Assembly (NCBI GenBank): GCA_013140775.1 | Contig: JABFSA010000125.1 | Location: forward strand, 1-34,280 | Direction: 5' to 3' | DNA from: Acidobacteriota bacterium | GTDB taxonomy: Bacteria; Acidobacteriota; Vicinamibacteria; Vicinamibacterales; UBA2999 | DNA length: 34,280 nucleotides | In this document: positions 8,275-16,826 of the stretch, in pieces | How the letters are laid out: each line of letters begins with the position of its first letter | How positions within the stretch are numbered: position 1 is the stretch's first letter | Program-made: the position numbers and the translations under genes | The notes under the pieces: generated by a model | Seen by the model: only the letters and a program-made list of their open reading frames with translations | Database searches by the model: none | Told to the model about the DNA's origin: nothing

Positions 8275-8886
8275 CTAGCGCAGATGGACAATCCCCCGAC
8301 GAACCGCGACCGCCAAGGCGTGCGCGCGGTCGCTGACGCTCAACTTCTGGAAGATGTTCCTGAGGTGAGTGTGGACCGTTTCTTCGCTGATGCCCATCCT
8401 TGCCGCCATCTCCCTGTTGCGCATGCCCGCCGCAATCAGTTGGAGCACCTGCTGTTCACGCCTGCTGAGGGCAGCGTGCGCGACGGAGTTCGGAGCACCG
8501 GGGTCGACCGTTCGTCCCTCATGTACGTCGCGCACAACCCGGATGAGTTCGTCGGAGTGCGAGTCCTTCAGTACGTACGCGTCAGCCCCAGCGGCGAGTG
8601 CCCGGTAGACATCCTGGTCGCCCTCGTACATCGTCAGCACCACGACGCGCGCCTCCGGAAACTCTCCCCGGATGGCCTTGATCGTGTCGACGCCATCCAT
8701 GCCGCGCAATCGCAGATCCATCAGCGTCACGTCCGGCCGGTGCTTCCTGTATAACTCCAGCGCGTCTTCGCCCCGGGTGGTCGTGGCCACGACCGTTATG
8801 TCAGTCTGGAGGTTGAGGACGAGCGCGATGCCGTCCAGGACGACTGAGTGATCGTCGACGCACATGACGGTAATCCGGTCGCTCAT
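8275..8886 (-). CDS. NarL/FixJ-family response regulator
   Basis: A 203-residue two-domain regulator. The receiver domain (about 5-120) has the acidic pair Asp11-Asp12, phospho-acceptor Asp57 in VTLMDLRLRGMDG, the switch Thr in VVVLTMY and Lys in YVLKDS. The LuxR-type helix-turn-helix (about 140-200) shows LSRREQQVLQLIAAGMRNREMA and GISEETVHTHLRNIFQKL. It begins nine bases after the histidine kinase stop with a GAGGAG site, so the pair is one operon and almost certainly one phosphorelay. Phosphorylated dimers of this class bind short inverted repeats; the palindromes at 1013 and 8035 are candidate targets. Confidence 0.95.
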   Translation of the reverse strand: MSDRITVMCVDDHSVVLDGIALVLNLQTDITVVATTTRGEDALELYRKHRPDVTLMDLRLRGMDGVDTIKAIRGEFPEARVVVLTMYEGDQDVYRALAAGADAYVLKDSHSDELIRVVRDVHEGRTVDPGAPNSVAHAALSRREQQVLQLIAAGMRNREMAARMGISEETVHTHLRNIFQKLSVSDRAHALAVAVRRGIVHLR

Positions 8887-8895
8887 CGTGACTCC

Positions 8896-11880
8896 TCACA
8901 GTCCATCGGTTGGGACCACGAGCTCGACTTCGGTGCCCTTCCCAGGAGTCGAGGACACTCTCAACCTCGCGCCTACCTGCGCCGCCCGCTCGCGCATGCC
9001 GATCAGGCCCCATCCCCAGCGCGCATGATGGGCGCGCCAGTCCACATCGAATCCGCAGCCGTTGTCGGAGACCCGAACGCACAGGGAGTCTGCCTGAAAC
9101 CCGAGAGTCACCTGCATTCGAGTCGCCTGAGCGTGTTTGACGACGTTGATAACCGCTTCGTGGACGATTCGCAAGGTCTGGCCTTCCACTTCATTCGACA
9201 AGCGCCTCACCGGGCCGCTCACCTCGAATTCGAGTTCGACGGGCGTGCCAGCCGTCAGCGCCTCCGCCGCATCCCGAAGGGTGGCCGAAAGGTGGCGCTC
9301 CTCCAGCGACTCGGATCGGAGCAGCCAGATCGACGACCGCGTCTCACGAATGTATCGGGTGACCAGCCGACGGACCCCATCGAGTCGCTCCTTCGTGCCC
9401 TCAGGCGACGTCTCGAGCTGTGTCGAGATGCCATCGACCTGCAGCGCAACGCCGAACAGCCCCTGAAGCAGCGTGTCGTGGAGCTCGCGAGCGATTCGCG
9501 CCCGCTCGTTGAACACGACCTGGAACTGTCTCCGGACGTGCATCACCCTGAGGCGCCATGCCGCCGACACGACCAGGAGTACAAGCCCCGCGACGAACAC
9601 GGTGAAGGATGTCGTCTGATAGAACATCGGCTGAATGACGAAGTCCAACACCGCCTCCTCGCGTAGCCCGACGCCACGGCTCGCGACATGGAAGCGATAG
9701 GGGCCCGGGGGAAGATTCGTGTAGACCGCTTCCCTTCCGAGCCCCGCGCGGACCCAATCTCTGTCGTAACCATCCAATCGGTACAGGAATCGACTACTGG
9801 CCCTAGAACTGAGCGTCAATCGGGTGTACTGAATCTCGATCCGCGACGTACCCGAAGGCACGAGGGCCTGGGGCTCCAGCTTCAACGGCCGATCATCGGC
9901 CATCACCGTCTCGATTCGAATCCCCGGACGAAGACCCGACTCACGCACACTCTCCGGAACGATGCGGGCAGCGCCATCTGCGGTGGCAAACCAGAGGGAG
10001 CCGTCGACGGCGCGAACGCTGGCAGGAAACGCCCGAACCGCTCCCCCGGGCAGACCGTCCGACTCGTCGTAGACCTGAAAGTCACTCGAGCTGGGCGACT
10101 CCGCATTCGGCGCGCTCAGTCCTGCGAGACTGGCGCGAAGGATGCCGGCACGAGTGGCGATCCAGAGTTGATGGCGATCGTCCTCCACGATTGACAGCAC
10201 TCCACTCGCAAGGTCCTCGATGTCCTGCCTGACAAAGCGCTCGTTCTCGAACCGGCCGAGGCCCGTTGTCGTGCCAAGCCAGATCCTGCCTTGGCTATCC
10301 TCGTGGACAGCGGTGACCGTGCCTGTGTCCGGTCCGCCAGCCGCCGGCTGGGGCGTGAGTCGACCTCTGTCATACACGGCGAGGCCTCCGCCGAGCCGAC
10401 CGACCCACATGCGTCCCGCCCTGTCCGTAAACAGCGACGCCGGTCGCTCCAGCCCCGTGACATCGACCCGCATGACGGCGCCATGTGCGAACCTGAACAA
10501 CCCGTCATCGAGATCGGTCATCCATACAGCTCCCTCGGCGTCGCTCGTCATGCCCGAGACCCGCAGCAGCCGAATGCCGTCCGGCAGCCTGACCGGGATG
10601 AAGCGTCCGGCCACCAGCCGCGCCGGACCACCGAGGGTGGCGGCCCACAGTGTGCCGTCGCGTTGCGCATGCAGGGCCCTGATGCCGGCGCTCGGCAGCC
10701 CGTCATCCGTTGTATAACGTCGTTGACGGCCGTCGATCAGGCGAGCCAAGCCAGCATTCGTGCCGACCCAGATGCTCCCGTCCGTCGTGACTGCAAGGGC
10801 TGACACCGCTTCGCCGTCCACGGCGCTCGTGACCTTCCTTTCCGACAGGCGTGTCAGTCCTCCGGCCAGTCCAATCCAGATATTGCCTTCGCGATCCTCG
10901 AAAAGGGCGCGGACCGAGCTGCTAGCGAGCCCCTCGCGTCTTGTCAGCTGCGCGAGCACGTGGGTGGCGTGGCCCTCCGGACGCAGGCGCAGCACACCTT
11001 GCCCGAGCGTCGCCACCCAGAGGTTTCCGCGCCGATCGTGAAGCAGGTCACTTGCGGCTCCGAATCCCTGGCGCGGCCATCCCACGAGACTCGGCCCTGG
11101 CAGGAGCGCGGTGAGCGTGAGTACCGGGTCGGTCGTCCAGACAGATCCAAATGAATCGCCGCCGATGGCGGTCGCGGGCGACAACGACTTCGTGACCTGC
11201 TGAAACGTATCCTCGCCAGCGTCTCGGCGGAAGATGCCTTCAGCCGTCCCAACCCACAACGTCCCGTCCGGGTCGACGAACAACGCCGACGACGACCGTA
11301 TGGGAAGGCCCTGTTTCGATCCTATCTGCTCCCAACGGTCGTCACGGAACCTCCAAACTCCAGCGGCGCCGTTGGCCCAGATCGTTCCATCGCGGTCTTC
11401 CACAATCCGCGTCACCAAAGCACCTCGAAACCCCTCGCTCGAGGTGTACAGCGCCGCTTCGTCATTGCGGATGCGTACGATCCCGGTTGACAACCCTACC
11501 CAGAGGCTACCGTCCCTCGAGGCGTGCATCGCGCTGATGAATATGTTGGAAGGAACGCCGTCCATCTTCCATTGCACAAAACGCACGCCGTCGAATCGAA
11601 CCAGTCCGAGGCTGGTGCCCAACCAGAGATAACCGGTTGCGTCCTGCGCGATGGCGTTCGTGTCGCCGAAGAGGAAGCCATCGGTCCCGACCCAGCTCTT
11701 CACGGAGTACGTGGCGAGCACGTCCTGCCCAACCTGGGCGACAGCTGGTGACGTGTGGCAGAGGAGCAGCGCCAAGCCCGTGGCGACGATCCGATGCCGC
11801 CGCTTGCGCGCGTGACCCGCACGTCGAGCATCGAGGCCGGAGTGCACCGCGACATTGTAGACCTTGACGAACAGTCCCAC
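8896..11880 (-). CDS. Periplasmic-propeller sensor histidine kinase (Y_Y_Y / HisKA_3)
   Basis: A 994-residue hybrid-free sensor kinase. A signal or anchor segment (RIVATGLALLLCHTSPAVAQ, about 29-48) is followed by about 600 residues of repeating propeller blades of the Reg_prop type (for example DATGYLWLGTSLGLVRFDG and EDREGNIWIGLAGGLTRL). A Y_Y_Y beta domain (YTRLTLSSRASSRFLYRLDG) comes next, then a transmembrane helix (FTVFVAGLVLLVVSAAW), a HisKA_3 H-box (RARIARELHDTLLQGLFG) and a HATPase domain with the N-box HEAVINVVKHAQ and a DNGCGF motif. The layout matches one-piece sensors related to BT-type carbohydrate sensors, but with a separate NarL-type partner encoded immediately downstream. 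The GTG start at 11878-11880 is uncertain; an in-frame GTG at 11847 would still keep the signal segment. Confidence 0.92.
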   Translation of the reverse strand: MGLFVKVYNVAVHSGLDARRAGHARKRRHRIVATGLALLLCHTSPAVAQVGQDVLATYSVKSWVGTDGFLFGDTNAIAQDATGYLWLGTSLGLVRFDGVRFVQWKMDGVPSNIFISAMHASRDGSLWVGLSTGIVRIRNDEAALYTSSEGFRGALVTRIVEDRDGTIWANGAAGVWRFRDDRWEQIGSKQGLPIRSSSALFVDPDGTLWVGTAEGIFRRDAGEDTFQQVTKSLSPATAIGGDSFGSVWTTDPVLTLTALLPGPSLVGWPRQGFGAASDLLHDRRGNLWVATLGQGVLRLRPEGHATHVLAQLTRREGLASSSVRALFEDREGNIWIGLAGGLTRLSERKVTSAVDGEAVSALAVTTDGSIWVGTNAGLARLIDGRQRRYTTDDGLPSAGIRALHAQRDGTLWAATLGGPARLVAGRFIPVRLPDGIRLLRVSGMTSDAEGAVWMTDLDDGLFRFAHGAVMRVDVTGLERPASLFTDRAGRMWVGRLGGGLAVYDRGRLTPQPAAGGPDTGTVTAVHEDSQGRIWLGTTTGLGRFENERFVRQDIEDLASGVLSIVEDDRHQLWIATRAGILRASLAGLSAPNAESPSSSDFQVYDESDGLPGGAVRAFPASVRAVDGSLWFATADGAARIVPESVRESGLRPGIRIETVMADDRPLKLEPQALVPSGTSRIEIQYTRLTLSSRASSRFLYRLDGYDRDWVRAGLGREAVYTNLPPGPYRFHVASRGVGLREEAVLDFVIQPMFYQTTSFTVFVAGLVLLVVSAAWRLRVMHVRRQFQVVFNERARIARELHDTLLQGLFGVALQVDGISTQLETSPEGTKERLDGVRRLVTRYIRETRSSIWLLRSESLEERHLSATLRDAAEALTAGTPVELEFEVSGPVRRLSNEVEGQTLRIVHEAVINVVKHAQATRMQVTLGFQADSLCVRVSDNGCGFDVDWRAHHARWGWGLIGMRERAAQVGARLRVSSTPGKGTEVELVVPTDGL

Positions 11881-12266
11881 GCAGGATCGGTCATCGGAAC
11901 GTCCGATTCGGTTCGATCTCTCATGCGTCGCATCGACGTCGGTTGAAGCGGCTCCAGTTTGTCAGCGCCGATTTCGCCGACTATAGTGAGGGCATACCCA
12001 TCAGGTGGCGGCGACCCACGGATGGCAGCCAACTGTAACGTTCCCCTGGCGGGTGTGTTGCGCGCGGTACAACACACTTGATGGACCACGTTGTGTACCC
12101 CGTTCGTAAACCAGTCATGAAGCTACGTACTATCTGTACGTACTGAATCGTACCGGGAATCTCGGAGGCCACGTCATCTGAGTGGTGCCGACGACGGCAC
12201 TCGTTTCACTTCCACTCGCGCGACGGCGGGACCTGGGGACTGCGAATGGCCTCCGCCGGTCCTCGG
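11881..12266. other. 386-base intergenic region between kinase and integrase
   Basis: No gene is evident. It contains a near-palindromic ACTATAGT (around 11976-11985) that could be a -10 element for the kinase operon, without a good -35, and the direct repeat TACGTACT at 12124-12131 and 12137-12144 with a 13-base period. It marks the switch from chromosomal-type genes to mobile DNA. Confidence 0.4.
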
Positions 12267-13580
12267 CTACGCTGGCGGTCTCGGCGGCATTTCGATCAGC
12301 GGCATCTCGAGCGCCTCGCGCACCTTGTTCTCGATCGCTCGGGTTGTGTATGCCTTCTGCTCGACGTAGGCGTACAGGTTGTACGTGCCTGCCACCCCGC
12401 CGATCTCATGATCGAGCAACCGCTCGACCCACGGCATCGGACAGGTGGCGTTCGCCCACGTGGAGGCCGTGCGCCGTAGGTCATGTGGGTCGAAATCCTC
12501 GACCTTCGCCAGCGTGCGCATGACGGCGGTCTCTTTCCCGAAGAAGTTGGCCATGGCGCGTGCCGGATTGGTTCGGCTCGGAAAGACCCAGTCCGAGATG
12601 TGCTCGCGCGGCCAGCCCCCAAACTTCTTCCCGTTCCAGGTGCCCCCGTATTCGGCGTTCTTTCTGGCCAGTTCCCGCTCGTGGTACGCCTTCAATCCGC
12701 GCAGGACGGCAACGGCCATCGGCGACAGCGGCACGAGATGCGAGTGCTGATGGACCTCGGTCGGTTTCCGCTTCCGAAACGCGAACGCCTTGTTCCACAA
12801 GCCGGCGTCAAGGTCGATCGCGGACCACATCATATTCAGGACTTCCCCGCCGCGCTGCGCCGTCAGCAGTCGTAGCTTGAACTGCTCGCCAATGAGCGGT
12901 CGGCCCTTTGCGGTGAATTCTTCCTCCCACACGCGCCACAAGCGCTTGATCTCGCCGGCGTCCATGAATCGAACCCGCTTGCCAGCAGGTTTGGCGCGCT
13001 CGATTCCGGTCGCCGGGTTGTACTCAATCTGTTCAATCCCCTGCGAAATACCAAACCGAAACAGTCGGGACACGACGGCTCGCACGTGGTCGGATGAGGC
13101 GGGCGCATGGCGCGGCGGGTCCGCGATGCGATTGAGCAATTGCGCCACGTCGCGCCGCCGGATCTCGCCCACCGGCCTGTCGCCCCAGTGTGGGCGGAGT
13201 TCGGCGTCGATCCAGTACACGTCCTGCTTCCAGGACTTCTTCTTGATCTTGCAATGACGCTCGATGTAGTCGGTGGCGAGATCCTTGAACAGCACGACCG
13301 GCGCGGCGTCCGTGTCCGGTGTGAGCCGCTTGGTCCGGACCTGCTCGCGGGCCGCCGCCAGATCCACTTCCGGATAGCGACCGAGTTTGAGGCGGACGAG
13401 ACGGCGCTCGGCAGACGCCAGCGCGGGGGCGCCGGCGCGGTAGACCATGTAGAAGGTCTTCTTCCCCGTGGGCAAGACGCGCAACGCGAGCCCACTGGTC
13501 TTGCTGTCGTAGTACTCAACGGTGAGGGGCAGCGGCTTCAGACTTTGAAGCGCCCGTTCCGTGAACGCCAGGACCGGCAT
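12267..13580 (-). CDS. P4-type tyrosine recombinase / integrase
   Basis: A full-length 437-residue site-specific recombinase. The N-terminal DUF4102 arm-binding domain (about 1-95) has the typical DSKTSGLALRVLPTGKKTFYM stretch, followed by a core-binding SAM-like domain (about 97-185) and a catalytic domain. The expected residues are in place: Arg243 (LTAQRGGE), His366 and Arg369 (PHDLRRT), His391 (LLDHEIGG) and Tyr400 (AGTYNLY), so the enzyme looks intact. Its start lies about 190 bases from a tRNA-Thr 3' fragment at 13772-13816 and it is transcribed away from it, a common arrangement in genomic islands that target tRNA genes. Whether it served the element to the right or a former island to the left cannot be decided here. 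Confidence 0.92.
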   Translation of the reverse strand: MPVLAFTERALQSLKPLPLTVEYYDSKTSGLALRVLPTGKKTFYMVYRAGAPALASAERRLVRLKLGRYPEVDLAAAREQVRTKRLTPDTDAAPVVLFKDLATDYIERHCKIKKKSWKQDVYWIDAELRPHWGDRPVGEIRRRDVAQLLNRIADPPRHAPASSDHVRAVVSRLFRFGISQGIEQIEYNPATGIERAKPAGKRVRFMDAGEIKRLWRVWEEEFTAKGRPLIGEQFKLRLLTAQRGGEVLNMMWSAIDLDAGLWNKAFAFRKRKPTEVHQHSHLVPLSPMAVAVLRGLKAYHERELARKNAEYGGTWNGKKFGGWPREHISDWVFPSRTNPARAMANFFGKETAVMRTLAKVEDFDPHDLRRTASTWANATCPMPWVERLLDHEIGGVAGTYNLYAYVEQKAYTTRAIENKVREALEMPLIEMPPRPPA

Positions 13581-13721
13581 GCGGATGAAAATACCACATA
13601 ATTCCGATTCGCCCTGGCCTCAAAAAAGGTAACTATGTGTAACAGCACGACAGAACTCAGGCGAACGTCCACTGACCGCCAGAAACATCAATGGCAATAT
13701 TTGTTAGTAAATATGTATTTT

Positions 13722-13730
13722 GTGAACAAT
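13722..13730 (+). repeat. GTGAACAAT repeat, copy 1
   Basis: This 9-base word recurs at 16416-16424, 18094-18102 and 18105-18113, always in or at the edge of the mobile element. This copy sits just left of the tRNA-Thr fragment in an AT-rich stretch between the intact integrase and the element. Confidence 0.35.
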
Positions 13731-13771
13731 GACGAACGGCGTCGAACCGCCGCAAAACACGCATCTGATAA

Positions 13772-13816
13772 TTCGTAATCAGCAGGTCGATGGTTCGAGT
13801 CCATTCGCCGGCTCCA
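13772..13816 (+). repeat. tRNA-Thr 3' fragment, left attachment-site copy
   Basis: TTCGTAATCAGCAGGTC begins inside the anticodon loop (CGT), followed by a T-arm with GGTTCGAGTCC and the acceptor end GCCGGCTCCA. No D-arm or 5' acceptor half is present upstream, and the preceding bases cannot pair with the anticodon stem. This is the 3' half only, the usual core of a tyrosine-recombinase attachment site. The first 37 bases are identical to the copy at 18424. Confidence 0.75.
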
Positions 13817-13871
13817 AAATTCCTCAATAAATCTCACGAGCCCGAGCGTGGCAACGACCTGAACGCACGTT

Positions 13872-13889
13872 TGACCCTCTATCTGACCC
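13872..13889 (+). repeat. Putative integrase arm sites, left end
   Basis: Two TGACCC words start 12 bases apart, right after the stop of the integrase remnant. The same sequence, with a third unit, recurs at the other end of the element (18286-18315). The period and placement suit arm-type integrase binding sites; this is inference. Confidence 0.45.
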
Positions 13890-13890
13890 A

Positions 13891-14175
13891 CTAACCGAAA
13901 ATGGCATCCATTCGCTGCGCCGCTTTCGCAGCGGTCTGCTTTTGGAGGTGCGCGTAAAAGTCCATCGTCACGCGCAGTTCGGAGTGCCCGAGCAACATAG
14001 ACACCTCGGCCAGCTCGATACCCGAGGCGATCAGAAGACTTGCGGCGGAGTGCCTGAGATCGTGGAAGCGCAGTCGCGGCAACAGCACTGGTGCCGGCTT
14101 CAGTTCCTCTGGCTTCTGGGCGGCCTTGAGAATGCCCGCGAGCGCACGCAGCACGTTCCGGGGGTGTAACCCTGA
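13891..14175 (-). pseudogene. Tyrosine recombinase, C-terminal remnant
   Basis: About 95 codons survive, coding the end of a phage-type integrase: PRNVLRALAGILKAAQ, then RFHDLRHSAASLLIASG (catalytic His and Arg), LLGHSELRVTMDFYAHL (catalytic His and Tyr) and RMDAIFG before the stop. The N-terminal arm and core domains and the first catalytic Arg are missing. Upstream homology stops near 14175, where a remnant of an unrelated ATPase begins on the other strand. The gene end faces the tRNA-Thr fragment 75 bases away, a normal attL layout. It is a different subfamily from the intact integrase at 12267. Confidence 0.75.
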
Positions 14176-14177
14176 GC

Positions 14178-14607
14178 AACAACGCACGCACATCGAGATT
14201 CCCGATGTTCTGGCTGCGACTCGAGAGACTGTACTCAAGAGCCAAACGATTCAGGTGGCCTACAGCAAGGCGGTAGCGAGCCCTCATAAAGGGAATCTCT
14301 ACGATCGAGTGCTTCGGGCCTGTGCTTGGCTACCACCGACGATCTGGGATTCTTCCTGTCTGCAGCACTCAAGGAGCCGCTCTCATCCATCATGGGAAAG
14401 CCTTACGACGTGCCCAACTACTCCCGCCATCTCCATGATTTCTGCGAGAAGCATCGCGGCCCCATCCTCCGAAAAGAAGGGGAACCGAGGCGAGTGCGGT
14501 TTCGCTTCGTCGATCCAATGATGCAGCCCTTCGTGATCATTCACGACTATTCGATTGGGATGCTTACTAACGACCTCCTCTCGTCGACGCTGCACGAACC
14601 GGGTTAG
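14178..14607 (+). pseudogene. AAA/STAND-type ATPase, frameshifted C-terminal remnant
   Basis: Two frames joined near 14320 read as one protein end. The first holds ATRETVLKSQTIQVAYSKAV and NLYDRVLRACA. The second continues LATTDDLGFFLSAALKEPLS, IMGKPYDVPNYSRHLHDFCE and RFRFVDPMMQPFVIIHDYSI before TAG at 14605-14607. From memory these motifs match the C-terminal region of a widespread bacterial AAA ATPase family. A one-base deletion explains the frame change. The ATPase core with Walker motifs is absent; the homology begins where the integrase remnant ends, suggesting a recombination junction near 14176. Confidence 0.55.
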
Positions 14608-15194
14608 TTGCTCGGGGAGGTTGGAACCACGGTTAGGCGGCCTTCACAAGCCTAGAAAACAGTATTCCAATGGGTAGCGGTTCCCGGTGGGGACGCCAAC
14701 AAACTTGTAACCCTCCTACGTCCGAATGCCGCGCTGGGCTGTGCCCAATTTTGTGCCCACCCCCCGTATGAAACGGTAGGAAGTGGTGGGACTCAGCGAA
14801 GAGCAGACACGCTGGTTTCCATTGGGAAACAGCACTCCATAGTAGTTGGTGGTATCCGGTACGTTTGCCTCGACTGCAACTGTTAACCGGAGGGTTGCTG
14901 GTTCGAATCCAGCCCGAGGAGCCACGCCCGTAAGAGCGATACAAACAACAACTTGCGGGATGCCTCTTTTGGGTCCTGTCTAAGCCATTAACGTCCAATG
15001 GTTTGTGACCGCGTTGGCTGCGCTGGACGATTCTCGAACCTGTGATTACGAGGAGTCTCAGCTGTTCGCGGCAGCCATCGGGCTGGGGCTGTACCCGGCC
15101 CACAGACAACTTGTGACGCTCACCACTTTACGGGACACGAGCTTAGGCTGTAGCTTACGAGTGGATATTCCGGCCTTCTCGAGGAGTAATCGCA
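14608..15194. other. 587-base stretch without an intact gene
   Basis: It contains the tRNA-Asn fragment at 14879-14924. Its minus strand reads phrases commonly produced by antisense translation of tRNA ends and integrase tails, so the open frames there are not accepted as genes. A GAGGAG ribosome site for the 15195 gene closes the region. Confidence 0.45.
14879..14924 (+). repeat. tRNA-Asn 3' fragment, copy 1
   Basis: ACTGTTAACCGG starts in an anticodon loop (GTT) and continues into a perfect T-arm, GCTGGTTCGAATCCAGC, and an acceptor end CCGAGGAGCCA. No 5' half is found upstream (no TCCTCGG or D-arm). It is a second type of attachment-site scar nested in the Thr-bounded element, with a degenerate partner at 18197-18238. 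Confidence 0.65.
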
Positions 15195-16129
15195 GTGGCA
15201 AAGCGTCGAACCGGCACCAGAAAGTCCTCTCTGAAAACGAGTAACGCCCGCGGCACTCAGCGCGCTGCGCGAGCCTTGAGCTCTCTTGCCGGTCAGGCCG
15301 CCTTTATGGAGGGCGGCAAGCTTCATCTGTTTGGGATCCCTGGACCGGTGATTTCGCGCATCACGACGGAACCGCGGATGCAGCGAATTCCGATCAACTT
15401 CTATTTGAACGCGGGCTATGTCGTGAACGGTGAATTCTCGTGGACGGTCGAGATTCGGTATCTTGAGAACGGCCGCAAAGACTACGCGCAGACGCTTCAA
15501 GGCCGAATGTCCCCGGGGCGGGTAAACAGGGTTGCCTGGCAGGTCGATCCAGGTGACATGCTTCAGGGCGGGCAGTGCATCGTTAGCATTCGGGTGCCGT
15601 GGGTGCACGTCAACAATCCCAACAATGCTGGTGTGTGGAATCAGACCTGGGATCAGTTGAGTATCCGCGGCGACAACCCGACCAACGCGGAAGTTCGAGC
15701 TCGACTTGGCGAAATCGCTTGGCAGGTCACAGCGTATCGTGAGTCGCGATTCAAGCAGTTCAAAGATGGCCTCCCGCTCTACGGCCCCCCGAACGGCTTC
15801 GGAATCATGCAGCTAGACAACCCACCGGCCACCTCGAGGCAGCTTTGGGATTGGAAGCAGAACTGCGACGGTGGCATCTCGCTCTTCAAGCAGAAGGCGC
15901 TCGAAGCAAAGACCTCCCCGCACGAGTTCGAAAGCAGTACCGCAAAGCCAAGGACTTCACGCCCGAGCAGCTGCGTCTGGAAACGTATCAGCGCTACAAC
16001 GGCGGGGCGTACTGGGAGTGGGACAACGGCAAGCGTCAGTGGGTGAAGTCGCCTCCAAACGACTATGCCGACGAGTCCGTCCGAATCGAGGAATTGGTGA
16101 CGAGTGGGCGACCTCCTGCTGACTGGTAG
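15195..16129 (+). pseudogene. Lysozyme/transglycosylase-like protein, frameshifted
   Basis: A GTG start with GAGGAG eight bases upstream opens about 245 good codons. The N-terminal part is a beta-rich domain of unknown family (about 60-160). It is followed by a lytic-transglycosylase-like segment: AYRESRFKQF with likely catalytic Glu183, then GPPNGFGIMQLDNPPATS and LWDWKQNCDGG. Between about 15905 and 15940 the frame is lost; it resumes one frame over as RKAKDFTPEQLRLETYQRYN and GGAYWEWDNG, and ends at 16129. A single missing base explains this. No slippery heptamer for programmed frameshifting is visible. It would act on peptidoglycan, perhaps as a phage or secretion-system muramidase. Either a recent pseudogene or a sequencing error. 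Confidence 0.7.
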
Positions 16130-16415
16130 TCCTCAGCTTTGGCTGTTGTCCTCTCCCCTGCAAACGCCTGTGTTTCAGGGGGGCACTGTTCGCGACGGGT
16201 CACGCGGTCGTCCCCAAGCGCTGTCGACCCGGAGCCCGGGCCGGCGTGGTGCTGTCGTCATCTCAGAGAACAGCCCGGCGATCGGCCATTGAGTCTGCGA
16301 AGTAGTGGCGAAACGCCCCAGAATCACGCAGCTTCTCGGATCAACCAGTTGCGGAAATCGTCCATTCCGGCGAGCCAATTCCTCAATGAGTTAGCTCCGT
16401 CGCCCCTTCCGGTTT

Positions 16416-16424
16416 GTGAACAAT
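16416..16424 (+). repeat. GTGAACAAT repeat, copy 2
   Basis: Same 9-base word as at 13722, 18094 and 18105, here near the GGGACAG repeat in the non-coding middle of the element. Confidence 0.3.
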
Positions 16425-16509
16425 AGTGAGTTTCGCAGAGTGGACCAGGCTTAAGGATTTGGCGATGAGTCCCACGGTAGGCGTCGGTGGTGACTTTTTT
16501 GAAAGTTGG

Positions 16510-16528
16510 GGGACAGTGACCGGGACAG
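16510..16528 (+). repeat. GGGACAG tandem pair, putative arm-type sites
   Basis: GGGACAG occurs twice with starts 12 bases apart (16510 and 16522), the same period as the TGACCC repeats at the element ends but with a different word. It may mark the end of another, lost integrase gene. Confidence 0.35.
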
Positions 16529-16826
16529 ACAACGACTCACCTCCATTTTGACTACCGAAACAGCCACTCAATGAGTCAGGAGGTGATCCGTTTCTACCAG
16601 AGGCAGAGGTTTCCTCGCGCCGCTAGAGTTCACTGCGCTTGCATGGGTGCGAGCGGAGTCGCCGTCAGCAACGTGATCCTCCTCGATTCGTTCCATCTAT
16701 CCCTACCGTTGCTTCTGAGGCATACGAGTTCTTGGGGTATGTCCTGCCCCCCGAACCCACTGGGAGAGCGTGGCGCTCGAGCGCTGCGCCACTGCATACT
16801 AGAGGACCCGACACACCGGAGGTCCG

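Larger units (their letters stand above)
16130..16826. other. 697-base region without a recognised gene
   Basis: No convincing gene is visible. It contains GTGAACAAT at 16416-16424, the GGGACAG repeat at 16510-16528, and the first copy of a 15-base direct repeat (CGAGTTCTTGGGGTA, about 16728-16742) that recurs after the lipoprotein gene. The mixture suggests fused ends of several mobile elements. Confidence 0.4.

Noticed and set aside
13750..13816. Possible intact tRNA-Thr gene
   Set aside because: There is no D-arm or 5' acceptor half, and three extra bases prevent the anticodon stem from pairing.
13688..14287. Minus-strand frame of 199 codons containing MDSNHRPADYE
   Set aside because: This phrase is the antisense translation of a tRNA 3' end. 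The real coding signal here is the integrase remnant in another frame (13891-14175).
14633..15109. Minus-strand frames with GWIRTSNPPVNS and GFEPATLRLTV
   Set aside because: Both are typical spurious products of reading tRNA ends backwards; they cover the tRNA-Asn fragment and have no supporting ribosome site.
15905..15940. Programmed -1 frameshift in the lysozyme-like gene
   Set aside because: No slippery heptamer or downstream pseudoknot is apparent, and neighbouring genes in the element are also decayed, so mutation or sequencing error is simpler.
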